Assembly: GCA_036523795.1 (NCBI GenBank)
Contig: DATDDN010000128.1
Location: 1 to 21,702, forward strand
Direction of reading: 5' to 3'
DNA: 21,702 nt
Source: 39-52-133 sp036523795
GTDB taxonomy: Bacteria > Pseudomonadota > Gammaproteobacteria > Burkholderiales > Gallionellaceae
Positions 8,975 through 16,337 of this stretch are shown here, in pieces. Each line of letters opens with the position of its first letter. Within the stretch, counting starts at the first letter, position 1. The notes beneath the pieces were generated by a model. It made no database searches and was not told where the DNA came from. It saw nothing but the letters and a program-made list of their open reading frames with translations. Made by a program: the position numbers and the translations under genes.

Positions 8975-9349
8975 TCACCAGTCGCGGTAAGCCGTACCAT
9001 CGCCGGCCTGCAGCGCCGAGCCGGTGTGGACATCGACGATGCCGCCGGGGCCGCGCAGGTTTTCCATCCTGACCACGACCCAGCCATCGACGCTTTCTGT
9101 CAGTGGATCGGCCGGCAGGAAACGCAAGTAATGGCGCTCCACCAGCTCTGCCAATTCGGACGGATAGCGGCCACGGTCGGCGTAATAATCGTCGATCGCC
9201 TTGCGCAACACGGCCAGGTCCTGTTTGAGCGCCGATTCACGCGCACGCCCGACCGAACCGGTTACCATGGGACCGACGATGCCGGCCAGCAAGGCCACGA
9301 TGACCAGCACGAACAACAACTCCAGCAGGGTAAAGCCGCGCGCTTTCAT
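8975..9349 (-). CDS. Type IV pilin-like pseudopilin (second of four)
   Basis: A pseudopilin of about 124 residues. The leader is very short (MKARG), cleavage expected before FTLLELLFVLVIVALLAGIVGP, with Glu at mature position 5. The start codon ATG at 9349 overlaps the TGA of the upstream gene (TGATG); a GTG directly before it at 9352 would add one residue. The body carries the D-Y-Y-x-D-x-G-R-Y-P pattern seen in GspG-like subunits and ends in DGTAYRDW. That tail matches the end of the gene just upstream (DGSNYRDW), so the two are likely products of a tandem duplication. It probably contributes to the pseudopilus; its exact position there cannot be read from sequence. Confidence 0.88.
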   Translation of the reverse strand: MKARGFTLLELLFVLVIVALLAGIVGPMVTGSVGRARESALKQDLAVLRKAIDDYYADRGRYPSELAELVERHYLRFLPADPLTESVDGWVVVRMENLRGPGGIVDVHTGSALQAGDGTAYRDW

Positions 9350-9858
9350 CACCAGTCCCGATAGTTGCTGCCGTCGATGGCAAGCTTGTCCGTGGCGGCA
9401 TGCAGGTCGTAAACGTCCCTGCCGTTCCAGGACAGGGCATCTGCGTCATCCTGGTAGCCGCGCAATACCCATGGCGATTCGCCAGTCTCGTTGAACGGGT
9501 TGTGCGGCACTCGCCTCAGGTAGCGGCGCTTGCCGCCGCCTGCCCGCCCGCTGTCCACGCCATCCACCAGCACCTGCAGGGTCCTGGGGTAGCCGTCGGC
9601 GCTGGCTACACTGACGGACTGGCTGATCCGCCCTGCCTGCCAGTCCTCATGAAAGGCATCGATCGCGCTACGCACTTCGCGCAGGGAGCGACTGAGCTCC
9701 AGCTCCTTGTCGCGGCGCACGGTCAGCTCTGCGTAGGGCAAGGCTGCAGCGGCCAGAATCGACAGGATGGCCAGCGTCACCAGCAGCTCGATGAGGGTCA
9801 GGCCGAGCTGCCCCCTGCGCTTACTTGACCACGACACGGGCGGCCTGGATTTGCGCAT
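9349..9858 (-). CDS. Type IV pilin-like pseudopilin (first of four)
   Basis: A 169-residue pseudopilin. The leader is longer and basic (RKSRPPVSWSSKRRGQLG), cleavage expected after G19 before LTLIELLVTLAILSILAAAALP, with Glu at mature position 5. The mature first residue is Leu rather than the usual Phe. I keep the ATG at 9858 because GGAGA lies about 8 bases upstream, even though this overlaps the end of gspD by 38 bases; a GTG at 9837 is a weaker option. The middle holds RRDKELELSRSLREVRSAIDAFHEDW, typical of this family, and the C-terminus DGSNYRDW is shared with the next gene. The predicted product is inserted in the inner membrane by its N-terminal helix before assembly. Confidence 0.88.
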   Translation of the reverse strand: MRKSRPPVSWSSKRRGQLGLTLIELLVTLAILSILAAAALPYAELTVRRDKELELSRSLREVRSAIDAFHEDWQAGRISQSVSVASADGYPRTLQVLVDGVDSGRAGGGKRRYLRRVPHNPFNETGESPWVLRGYQDDADALSWNGRDVYDLHAATDKLAIDGSNYRDW

Positions 9859-12106
9859 TGATGGTCTCTCCGTTCGGACCGGTGAGGGTCCGTGTGCGAT
9901 AGATCAGGTAGGACACGCCTGCGTTGTTGGCATGCATATGCAGGTTGGCGATGACCGCGTTATCCTTGGGCGCGGCATTGGGCGGATAACTCAGCTGCAC
10001 CGACAGGATGCCCTTGTCGGCATCGGCATTGGCCGCAAAGGACTGCGGCTTCACGTCGCCCGCCTCACCTTGCACCAGGCTGATCACCTGTGCGTTATAC
10101 AGCAGCTCCAGCGGGAGTGCGGTAGCCTCTCCCAGGTTCTGCCCGGTGAGCTTGACGGTGAAATCCTTACCGGCAGCCACGTCGTACACGGTATCGGCAA
10201 AGCCTAAGCGCGGTTCATTCGCGGCAGCCGGAGCTGCCACAACCGGCACAGCCGGCGGGGTTGCAGCAGGCGTTTGGTCGGCCGCAGGCGCCGGCACGGT
10301 TGGGCCGCTGCCGCTGTTGGTGATCTTGGGCGTCACCGCAGCACCGGCATCATTGACTGCACCGTTCTTGAGTTCGGCAAACAACTGGCGATCGGCGTAG
10401 GCGTTTTCCGTGCCGGAGTAGAACTGGCGATCGGCCACCGATGGCACCTCCCAGCCGCGCACCACATGCGGAGTGATGGTCAGCAATACATCGGTGCGGT
10501 TTTTGGAATTGTTGTAGTTGGAGAACAGCGAGCCCAGCGCCGGCACGTCGCCTATGCCGGGAATGGTGACCTTGGCATTGCGTTCGCTGTCCTGGATCAG
10601 CCCGCCCAGGATGGCGGTTTCGCCGTCGCGCAGCAGCATGGAGGTTTCCGCATCGCGCGAGCCGATGCTGTAGGCGGGCTGGCTGGGAGAGCCCAGATTC
10701 TGGCCGAGCGAGCTGACTTCCATGCCGAGCTTGACGGTCACCGAGTTGTCGAGATGGACCAAAGGCTCTGCGGTGAGCCGGATGCCCAGCTCCTTGTAGT
10801 CGTAGGTGTTGCGCACCTGGCCGGTGGCGTCCTGGATGGTGGTGGCGATCAGCGGCACGCGGTCACCGATGTGGATCTTGGCCGATTTACCGTTCAAGAC
10901 ACGGATCCGCGGGTTGGCCAGCGTCTTGGCATCCACGTCCTGCTTGAAGAAATGCAGGGTGGCCGAGGGCAAGGTCAGAGTGCCGGAACTCAGCGCATCG
11001 CCATAGGACGTGGTCAGGGGATACGGCGGGATGGCAGCGGACACCTGGTAGCTGCCGAAATCCAGGCCGAGGTTCTCGGACTTGGTGCGGTTGATTTCCA
11101 GGATTTCCACATCGAGCACGACCTCGGCCTGTTTCTTGTCGTTATTCTGGACCATGCGGTCCACCAGGCGGATGACGTCTTCACTGTCGCGCGCAGTCAG
11201 GGTGTTGAGCTGTTCGTTGACCACGATCTTCTTGACCGTGAGCACGCCCTTGATGATGTCGGCCATGTCCTTGGCGCGCACCGTGTTGAGCTCGAAGGTG
11301 CGCACGATCTGGTCTTCGTACTGTCCCCGCTTCTCCTTGTTGTCCAGTGCCACCAGGATGGTGTTGGGACCGATCTTGCGGTAGAAGGTCTTGCTGGTGG
11401 CCAGCAGCAGGCTCAGGCCCTGTTCGAAGGTGACATCCTTGGCGAATAGCGTGACCGGCACGTTCTTGACGCCGTCATCGAAGATCACGTTGACGCCGAA
11501 GGACTTGGTCAGGAATTCATAGGCATCGCGGATATCCGTCTCGCGGAAACTGAGGGTGATGGGCGCGCTGGAATTGAGCGCAAGATTGCTGCCCTTGGCC
11601 GCATTCTCCTGCTTCTCGAGTGCCGCCAGTTGTGCCGCGGCTTCCTTGAGGTCAGGGTTGGCTTGCAGCGCTGCATGGAAACGGCGCTTGGCATCTTCCG
11701 TCTTCCCTGCACCGAGCAGGCTGACGCCTTCCTGATACAGCGTTCTGGCCTCTTTATGCAATTCTGCTTTCTTGAGGGCTGCCTGCAGTTTGTCGTTTTC
11801 CGGCATGGCCACCAGGCCCTGCTGGAACTGGCCGATGGCACCGTCGAGGTCGCCCTTGCCCAGAGCCAGCACGCCGCGATGGTAGTAGTATTCGGCAGCC
11901 TTGAGCTCGATCTGTTTCAGGTGGGAGCGGATTTCGATGTCGTTTGATTCTTCGCGACTGGCCTGACGATACTCCAGCACGGCCTGGGTCCACTCGTCCT
12001 TCTCGGCGAATTCGTCGCCGCGTTTGACGTGGCTGGCACAGGAGGCGAGCAGCGAAGTTGCTGCTGCGGCAAGGAACAGTTTTCCGATCGCGTTGATATG
12101 GCTCAT
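9821..12106 (-). CDS. gspD: Secretin GspD-like with lipoprotein signal, TPR and C-terminal cohesin-like domain
   Basis: A 761-residue outer-membrane secretin, the gated channel of the system. A lipoprotein signal peptide ends in LLASC (Cys23), so the protein likely reaches the outer membrane as a lipoprotein. Residues about 35-165 look like TPR repeats. An STN/N0-type domain follows at about 182-255, a secretin_N domain at about 265-330, and the secretin core at about 330-555, including IPGIGDVPALGSLF and TDVLLTITPHVV. A Pro/Ala-rich linker (about 595-632) leads to a C-terminal domain (633-761) that resembles cohesin folds (GKDFTVKLTGQNLG, then beta strands and AVIANLHMHA). The TPR and cohesin parts are not in classic GspD; similar layouts are known in MSHA-like and deltaproteobacterial secretins. 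It starts 6 bases after the pilP-like gene. Confidence 0.95.
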   Translation of the reverse strand: MSHINAIGKLFLAAAATSLLASCASHVKRGDEFAEKDEWTQAVLEYRQASREESNDIEIRSHLKQIELKAAEYYYHRGVLALGKGDLDGAIGQFQQGLVAMPENDKLQAALKKAELHKEARTLYQEGVSLLGAGKTEDAKRRFHAALQANPDLKEAAAQLAALEKQENAAKGSNLALNSSAPITLSFRETDIRDAYEFLTKSFGVNVIFDDGVKNVPVTLFAKDVTFEQGLSLLLATSKTFYRKIGPNTILVALDNKEKRGQYEDQIVRTFELNTVRAKDMADIIKGVLTVKKIVVNEQLNTLTARDSEDVIRLVDRMVQNNDKKQAEVVLDVEILEINRTKSENLGLDFGSYQVSAAIPPYPLTTSYGDALSSGTLTLPSATLHFFKQDVDAKTLANPRIRVLNGKSAKIHIGDRVPLIATTIQDATGQVRNTYDYKELGIRLTAEPLVHLDNSVTVKLGMEVSSLGQNLGSPSQPAYSIGSRDAETSMLLRDGETAILGGLIQDSERNAKVTIPGIGDVPALGSLFSNYNNSKNRTDVLLTITPHVVRGWEVPSVADRQFYSGTENAYADRQLFAELKNGAVNDAGAAVTPKITNSGSGPTVPAPAADQTPAATPPAVPVVAAPAAANEPRLGFADTVYDVAAGKDFTVKLTGQNLGEATALPLELLYNAQVISLVQGEAGDVKPQSFAANADADKGILSVQLSYPPNAAPKDNAVIANLHMHANNAGVSYLIYRTRTLTGPNGETINAQIQAARVVVK

Positions 12107-12112
12107 TGCTTC

Positions 12113-12619
12113 TTACTTACCCGAGACGGGTATCCTTCTGCTCAAGTTGGTTTTGATATCCCTGAGGTCGACGGCGTCGACCAGAATCTGTTCTACGGCA
12201 AAGCGCCCGAAAGCGGTGTCGCCGTTGTGCACCAGGACGCTCTCCCGATCTTGCGCCAGGTAGGCCTGCCCTGCCCCGGCGCGAAACACAACGCCGAGCA
12301 ATTTCAATTTCGCCAAGCCCGCTCCGTCGGTGTCCATCGTCGGCGACGGCGCCGCAACTTGAACCGGCGCCGCCTTGGCCGCAGGCTTTATCTGCTTGGG
12401 CGCAACGCCACTGGCTCTGCCTGCCGGTTCAAACAGGTTGCGGCGGGATGCGTTCAGAGCGGCGGGCTGCCCGGCATGCAGCCGGAAATCTTCCTCTGCA
12501 TAGGCCTCAGTGGCCGCGCTGTTGCGGGTATCCCACGGCATGCCGTGCATCCATCGCACTGCATTGACTGCAACCAGCAAGGCGATCAGGGCCAGATAAG
12601 CGGCGTAACGTCGGCTCAC
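12113..12619 (-). CDS. PilP/GspC-like inner-membrane protein
   Basis: A 168-residue protein with one N-terminal transmembrane helix (about 6-22), a low-complexity Ala/Pro/Lys linker (about 68-92) and a small beta domain (about 100-165: LAKLKLLGVVFRAGAGQAYLA, then V-H-N-G-D). This is the layout of GspC homology-region and PilP proteins, which link the inner-membrane platform to the secretin. Position fits: it lies directly before gspD. Its ATG overlaps the stop of the pilO-like gene (ATGA). Sequence identity to either family is not obvious, so the call rests on layout, motif pattern and context. The LFEP motif after ASRRN is typical of GspC-like proteins of this kind. Confidence 0.78.
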   Translation of the reverse strand: MSRRYAAYLALIALLVAVNAVRWMHGMPWDTRNSAATEAYAEEDFRLHAGQPAALNASRRNLFEPAGRASGVAPKQIKPAAKAAPVQVAAPSPTMDTDGAGLAKLKLLGVVFRAGAGQAYLAQDRESVLVHNGDTAFGRFAVEQILVDAVDLRDIKTNLSRRIPVSGK

Positions 12620-13191
12620 GACTGGCTCCTTCCGCCGCGATAGGTCAGCAGGCGCAACTGGGCACGCAACGGTGTGCCAGCCGCCGAGCCGCGCTCAAAC
12701 GAGGCATCGACCACCTCCGCCCACGCCGGCAAACCGGCAAGGTCGGCGATCATGCCGCGCAACCCGGGGTAACTTCCGCTAAGGCCAAGATCCAGATACA
12801 GCGCACCATTGCCCTGCGTGCCCTTGCCCTCGTCAAACGACTGCGAAATCACCCGGACGCCATGAGCGTTGGCCAGTCTGGCGATAGCCTGCACCAGATC
12901 GGCCTGGCTGCTGCGTGCATGCAGCTTGCTCTCCAGCGGGACGATATCCCGTGCTGCCTGCCGTTCCGCCTGGGCAATCTGGTTCATGCGGGCAACGTTG
13001 ACCATCACGGCACGACGCGCGGCAATCTCATCCTGTAGTGCGGCAGCCTGCCTGCTGGCCGGCCACCACCACGCGAGCGCCGTAAGCAGGACCGTCGCCA
13101 TTGCGGCCAACGCTACATAGGCGGCACGGCGCAACGCAGCGTGCCGCCAGGCAAAGTGCAAGGCCATCCTGATCTGCGGGCTCTGCTTCAT
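12616..13191 (-). CDS. PilO/GspM-like platform protein
   Basis: A 191-residue bitopic protein: short cytoplasmic N-terminus, one transmembrane helix (about 22-44), a coiled-coil-like segment (about 50-95, rich in Ala, Gln, Glu, Arg) and a small ferredoxin-like periplasmic domain (about 98-188, with GVRVISQSFDEG and YLDLGLSGSYPGLRGMI). This is the plan of PilO and GspM, which pair with PilN/GspL in the inner membrane. The gene overlaps both neighbours by 4 bases (ATGA), which suggests translational coupling and fixed subunit ratios. The start at 13191 is set by that overlap. Confidence 0.8.
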   Translation of the reverse strand: MKQSPQIRMALHFAWRHAALRRAAYVALAAMATVLLTALAWWWPASRQAAALQDEIAARRAVMVNVARMNQIAQAERQAARDIVPLESKLHARSSQADLVQAIARLANAHGVRVISQSFDEGKGTQGNGALYLDLGLSGSYPGLRGMIADLAGLPAWAEVVDASFERGSAAGTPLRAQLRLLTYRGGRSQS

Positions 13192-13724
13192 GTGCGCACC
13201 TTGAGGCGAATTTCATATTGCACGTCGGAACCGTTGCCCTGAGTCTCGCGCAGCAGCAAGGCTTGTGAGAACTCAGGATCACGCTCCAGTTGCAGCAGGA
13301 ATTCCGACAACGGCGTGGCGCTGCTGGCGGCGACGACCAGCATGACCTCGCCTTCCATCGCGCGGTGATGCAGGCTGACCAGCCAGGCTTGCGCAGGCAG
13401 CTTTCTCTCCAGCCCGGCCAGCAGCGCCAGGGTCGTCATCCCGCGGGTCCGGGTTACCGCATTGACGGCAGTGACCCGCCTGCGGGTTTCCGACAGCTCC
13501 TGCGCAGAGGGCATGGCGCCGGGGCGCAAGGATGCAGCTTGAGCCGCAGCCTCCACACCGGCGAGGCGCTTGTCCAAGCGCGGCAACTCGGCGCGCAATC
13601 CGGCTGCGTCGTGCAACAGCCATGCGACGACAGCCGCGCAGAGCAGGACCAGCCCCCACAGCGCGGCAATCAACGGGCGCGTCCATGTCATCCAGGCCGG
13701 TACGAAATTGGTGGAAATTTTCAT
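13188..13724 (-). CDS. PilN-like platform protein
   Basis: A 178-residue protein of the PilN family: conserved short N-terminus (MKISTNFVPAW), one transmembrane helix (about 17-38), a helical stalk and a periplasmic ferredoxin-like domain (about 90-176, with LLAGLERKLPAQAWLVSLH). In type IV pili the PilN N-terminus binds PilM in the cytoplasm. Together with the upstream gene it corresponds to a split GspL, whose cytoplasmic and periplasmic halves are one protein in canonical T2SS. It overlaps the genes on both sides by ATGA. Confidence 0.85.
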   Translation of the reverse strand: MKISTNFVPAWMTWTRPLIAALWGLVLLCAAVVAWLLHDAAGLRAELPRLDKRLAGVEAAAQAASLRPGAMPSAQELSETRRRVTAVNAVTRTRGMTTLALLAGLERKLPAQAWLVSLHHRAMEGEVMLVVAASSATPLSEFLLQLERDPEFSQALLLRETQGNGSDVQYEIRLKVRT

Positions 13725-14665
13725 GAGCTCATGGCGGCAGCCAATGCCAATGGCGCCATCCCTTCCCTCGCCCAGGCGGTGTTTCCGGCAACGTCGTCGA
13801 CGGCATGCAGGCGGGTGACCGGGATGCCCAGCTTGCCTTCCAGTCGCGCGCTCAAATCCAGCATTTCCTGGGAGTCACCGGACAAGTAGAGGCGCTCGGC
13901 CTTGCCGATGGCGCCGGACTGGACGTTGCGCACGACGTCATCCGCCAGCCCGCCCAGTTCATCGCTGCTGTCTCCGGCACGCAGACGAGTGGTGATGTGC
14001 CGAAGTCGGCGCACTTCGTCCCAGTACGCCAGGGTCCAGCCGTCCGGGTCTAGCGACAACATCGCTCCGGCGGCTGGCGCGAATTGATGCTGAAAGCGGT
14101 TGTATCGATACGCCAGGGCAGCATTCATCGAAGCAGGCATCTGGCCGGCGCGTTCGAGAGCCTGTTTCACGCAATCGCTCCATGCGCGATCACCCGCCTG
14201 GGCCAGCAACAGACGTTTGCCATCAGCATTCCCCAAGTCCTGGCCGCGGCACTCCAGCGACTCTTCCGGCCGCTGCCAGGACTGCGCGAAACGCCAGCGC
14301 ATCAGGTCGGTGCGTTGCGCAGCGGCTTTGGGGAGCTCGTCGAGCTCAAACACTGAGCTGCGAATCACGCTGTCCGGCAAGGCAACGTGTATCAACGCAA
14401 ATTGCGCGTCCAGCTCCCTGGATATTGCCTGCAGGGCGGCATCAAGCGCGCCGAGTGCCGCCGTGGTAGGCGCACCACTAAACAGGGGAACGGCAAGATC
14501 CTGCCGGTGAATGTTGCGAACCGACCAGCCGCTTCCCTTGCTTTCAATCGTCACGGCACACAGCTGCCGGCGGCCGACGGCAATGCCAGCTTGCAGGGGG
14601 GATGCCGGCGCCAGCTGGTTAATCAACAAAGGTAACACGGTTGATTTCCTTGAGTGTGGTTTCAC
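13721..14665 (-). CDS. PilM/MshI-like cytoplasmic platform protein
   Basis: A 314-residue soluble protein without a membrane segment, with the spread-out actin-like pattern of PilM, MshI and the GspL cytoplasmic half: AGIAVGRRQLCAVTIES near residue 26, VALPDSVIRSSVFELDELP near 94, ALAYRYNRF near 184, and a C-terminal REGMAPLALAAAM, the usual end of this family. It would sit under the inner membrane and connect the ATPase to the PilN-like protein. The ATG at 14665 overlaps gspE by 47 bases; a GTG at 14638 would shorten the overlap and lies nearer to the conserved core, so the start is uncertain. The stop overlaps the pilN-like start by 4 bases. Confidence 0.82.
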   Translation of the reverse strand: MKPHSRKSTVLPLLINQLAPASPLQAGIAVGRRQLCAVTIESKGSGWSVRNIHRQDLAVPLFSGAPTTAALGALDAALQAISRELDAQFALIHVALPDSVIRSSVFELDELPKAAAQRTDLMRWRFAQSWQRPEESLECRGQDLGNADGKRLLLAQAGDRAWSDCVKQALERAGQMPASMNAALAYRYNRFQHQFAPAAGAMLSLDPDGWTLAYWDEVRRLRHITTRLRAGDSSDELGGLADDVVRNVQSGAIGKAERLYLSGDSQEMLDLSARLEGKLGIPVTRLHAVDDVAGNTAWAREGMAPLALAAAMSS

Positions 14666-16337
14666 CGCTGAATACCCGAGCCAGGGCCGATTGGCGCAAG
14701 GTGGCCATGCCAGCCGCCTGCGCGACCTGCTGCAGCTCTGACTGGGGACGGCGTTCGATGATCATCTGGCGGATGTCCGGCGTGAGATCGAGAAACTCGG
14801 TGATGGCGGAACGGCCGCGATATCCTGTGCCGTGGCAATGCGGGCAGCCCTGCCCTTCATACCATTTCTGGTTGCGGTGCTGGTTGACATCCAGCCCGGA
14901 GAGCTCGATCAACTCCGGATTGGCCGGTACTTCATGTTTGCATTTGGGACAGATGAGGCGCACCAGACGCTGCGCCATGACGCAATTCAGTGCGGACACA
15001 AAACTGTAGGCATCGATGCCCATGTGAGCAAAGCGGCCCACCACGTCGAACACATTGTTGGCGTGCACAGTGGTGAACACCAGGTGCCCCGTCAGCGCGG
15101 ATTGAACGGCGATCGTTGCGGTCTCCGCATCGCGTATCTCGCCCACCATGATCTTGTCTGGGTCGTGACGCAGGATGGAGCGCAGGCCGCGTGCGAAGGT
15201 GAGGCCTTTCTTCTCGTTAACCGGGATCTGGACGATGCCGCCCAGCTGATATTCGACCGGATCTTCGATGGTGATGATCTTCTCTTCGCCGTCGTTGATT
15301 TCCGACAGGGCGGCATACAGGGTCGTGGTCTTGCCGCTGCCGGTCGGGCCAGTGATCAGTACCATGCCGTAGGGTTCACGGATAGCGCGGCGGAATCGCT
15401 TGAGCACGCCGGCTTCCATGTTCAGTCCGTCCAGGTCGAGATGGCGCAACCCTTCGGTGACGGAGGTCTTGTCCAGCACGCGGATGACGACATCCTCGCC
15501 GTACACGCTGGGCAGGATGGACAGGCGGAAATCCACCTCGCGCCCGGCTATGCGCAAGCGGAAGCTGCCGTCTTGCGGCACGCGCCGCTCTGCGATGTCC
15601 AATTCAGCCATGACTTTCAGGCGGGAAACCAGCGCACTGTGGTGGCGCTTGTCCAGCATCTCGGTGGCTGGGTAGAGCACGCCGTCGATGCGGTATTTCA
15701 CCGAGATCGCCTGTTCGTGGGTTTCCATGTGCACGTCGCTGGCGCGCTTGGACAAGGCAGTGGTCAGCAGGGTGTTGATCAGCTTGACCACGGGGCCACT
15801 GGTTTCATCACCAAACGTCTCGAGCGCAATGGCATGGGGCGAGCCATCCTCGCCTTCGGTAATCATGTCGACGCGGAAATCTTCCGACAGGTCGCGCAAC
15901 ATCGTCGCCTCGCCTTCGCTGCGCTTGAGTGCGGTAATCAGCTCTTCCCTGCCCGACAGCAGCAAGCGCACGTGCATGCCCAGCTGCGCTTCCAGGCGTT
16001 CTGCCAGGGACAGGTCATAGGGGTCGGTGACGACGACTTCGAGAACACCGTCTCCGAGGCGATACGGGAGGATGCCCTGCTGATAGCAGGTGCTGGCCGA
16101 GATCAGCCTGAACAGTTCATCAGGGACGACGTGGTTCGTGAGCTCGACATAGCGATAATTGAGCCGCTCGGCCAGGGCTTTGGCCAGATGGGCGGAGGTG
16201 ATGATCCGGTTCTTGAGCAGATGTTCGGCCAGCTGGCGCTCGTCATCCATGCCCAGCGATGCGAGGATGGGCTCGGTGGCATAGCCGCGCTGAATCAGGA
16301 TGTCGACCAGACGCACGGAAGCGAGTTGCGCGGTCAT
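14619..16337 (-). CDS. gspE: Type II secretion / pilus assembly ATPase GspE
   Basis: A 572-residue hexameric ATPase that powers pseudopilus extension from the cytoplasm. An N-terminal GspE_N/MshEN domain covers about 1-150. The catalytic core has Walker A GPTGSGKTT (330-338), the Asp box TIEDPVEY (356-363), a Walker B region IMVGEIRD (396-403) and the His box GHLVFTTVHANN (417-428). Two CxxC pairs, at C463/C466 and C498/C501, form the zinc-binding insertion typical of extension ATPases and missing in PilT-type retraction ATPases. No retraction ATPase gene is present in the window. The start overlaps the gspF stop (ATGA). Confidence 0.96.
   Translation of the reverse strand: MTAQLASVRLVDILIQRGYATEPILASLGMDDERQLAEHLLKNRIITSAHLAKALAERLNYRYVELTNHVVPDELFRLISASTCYQQGILPYRLGDGVLEVVVTDPYDLSLAERLEAQLGMHVRLLLSGREELITALKRSEGEATMLRDLSEDFRVDMITEGEDGSPHAIALETFGDETSGPVVKLINTLLTTALSKRASDVHMETHEQAISVKYRIDGVLYPATEMLDKRHHSALVSRLKVMAELDIAERRVPQDGSFRLRIAGREVDFRLSILPSVYGEDVVIRVLDKTSVTEGLRHLDLDGLNMEAGVLKRFRRAIREPYGMVLITGPTGSGKTTTLYAALSEINDGEEKIITIEDPVEYQLGGIVQIPVNEKKGLTFARGLRSILRHDPDKIMVGEIRDAETATIAVQSALTGHLVFTTVHANNVFDVVGRFAHMGIDAYSFVSALNCVMAQRLVRLICPKCKHEVPANPELIELSGLDVNQHRNQKWYEGQGCPHCHGTGYRGRSAITEFLDLTPDIRQMIIERRPQSELQQVAQAAGMATLRQSALARVFSGETTLKEINRVTFVD

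Noticed and set aside
10274..11449. 391-codon plus-strand frame opposite the secretin
   Set aside because: Antisense of the conserved secretin core; low-complexity composition.
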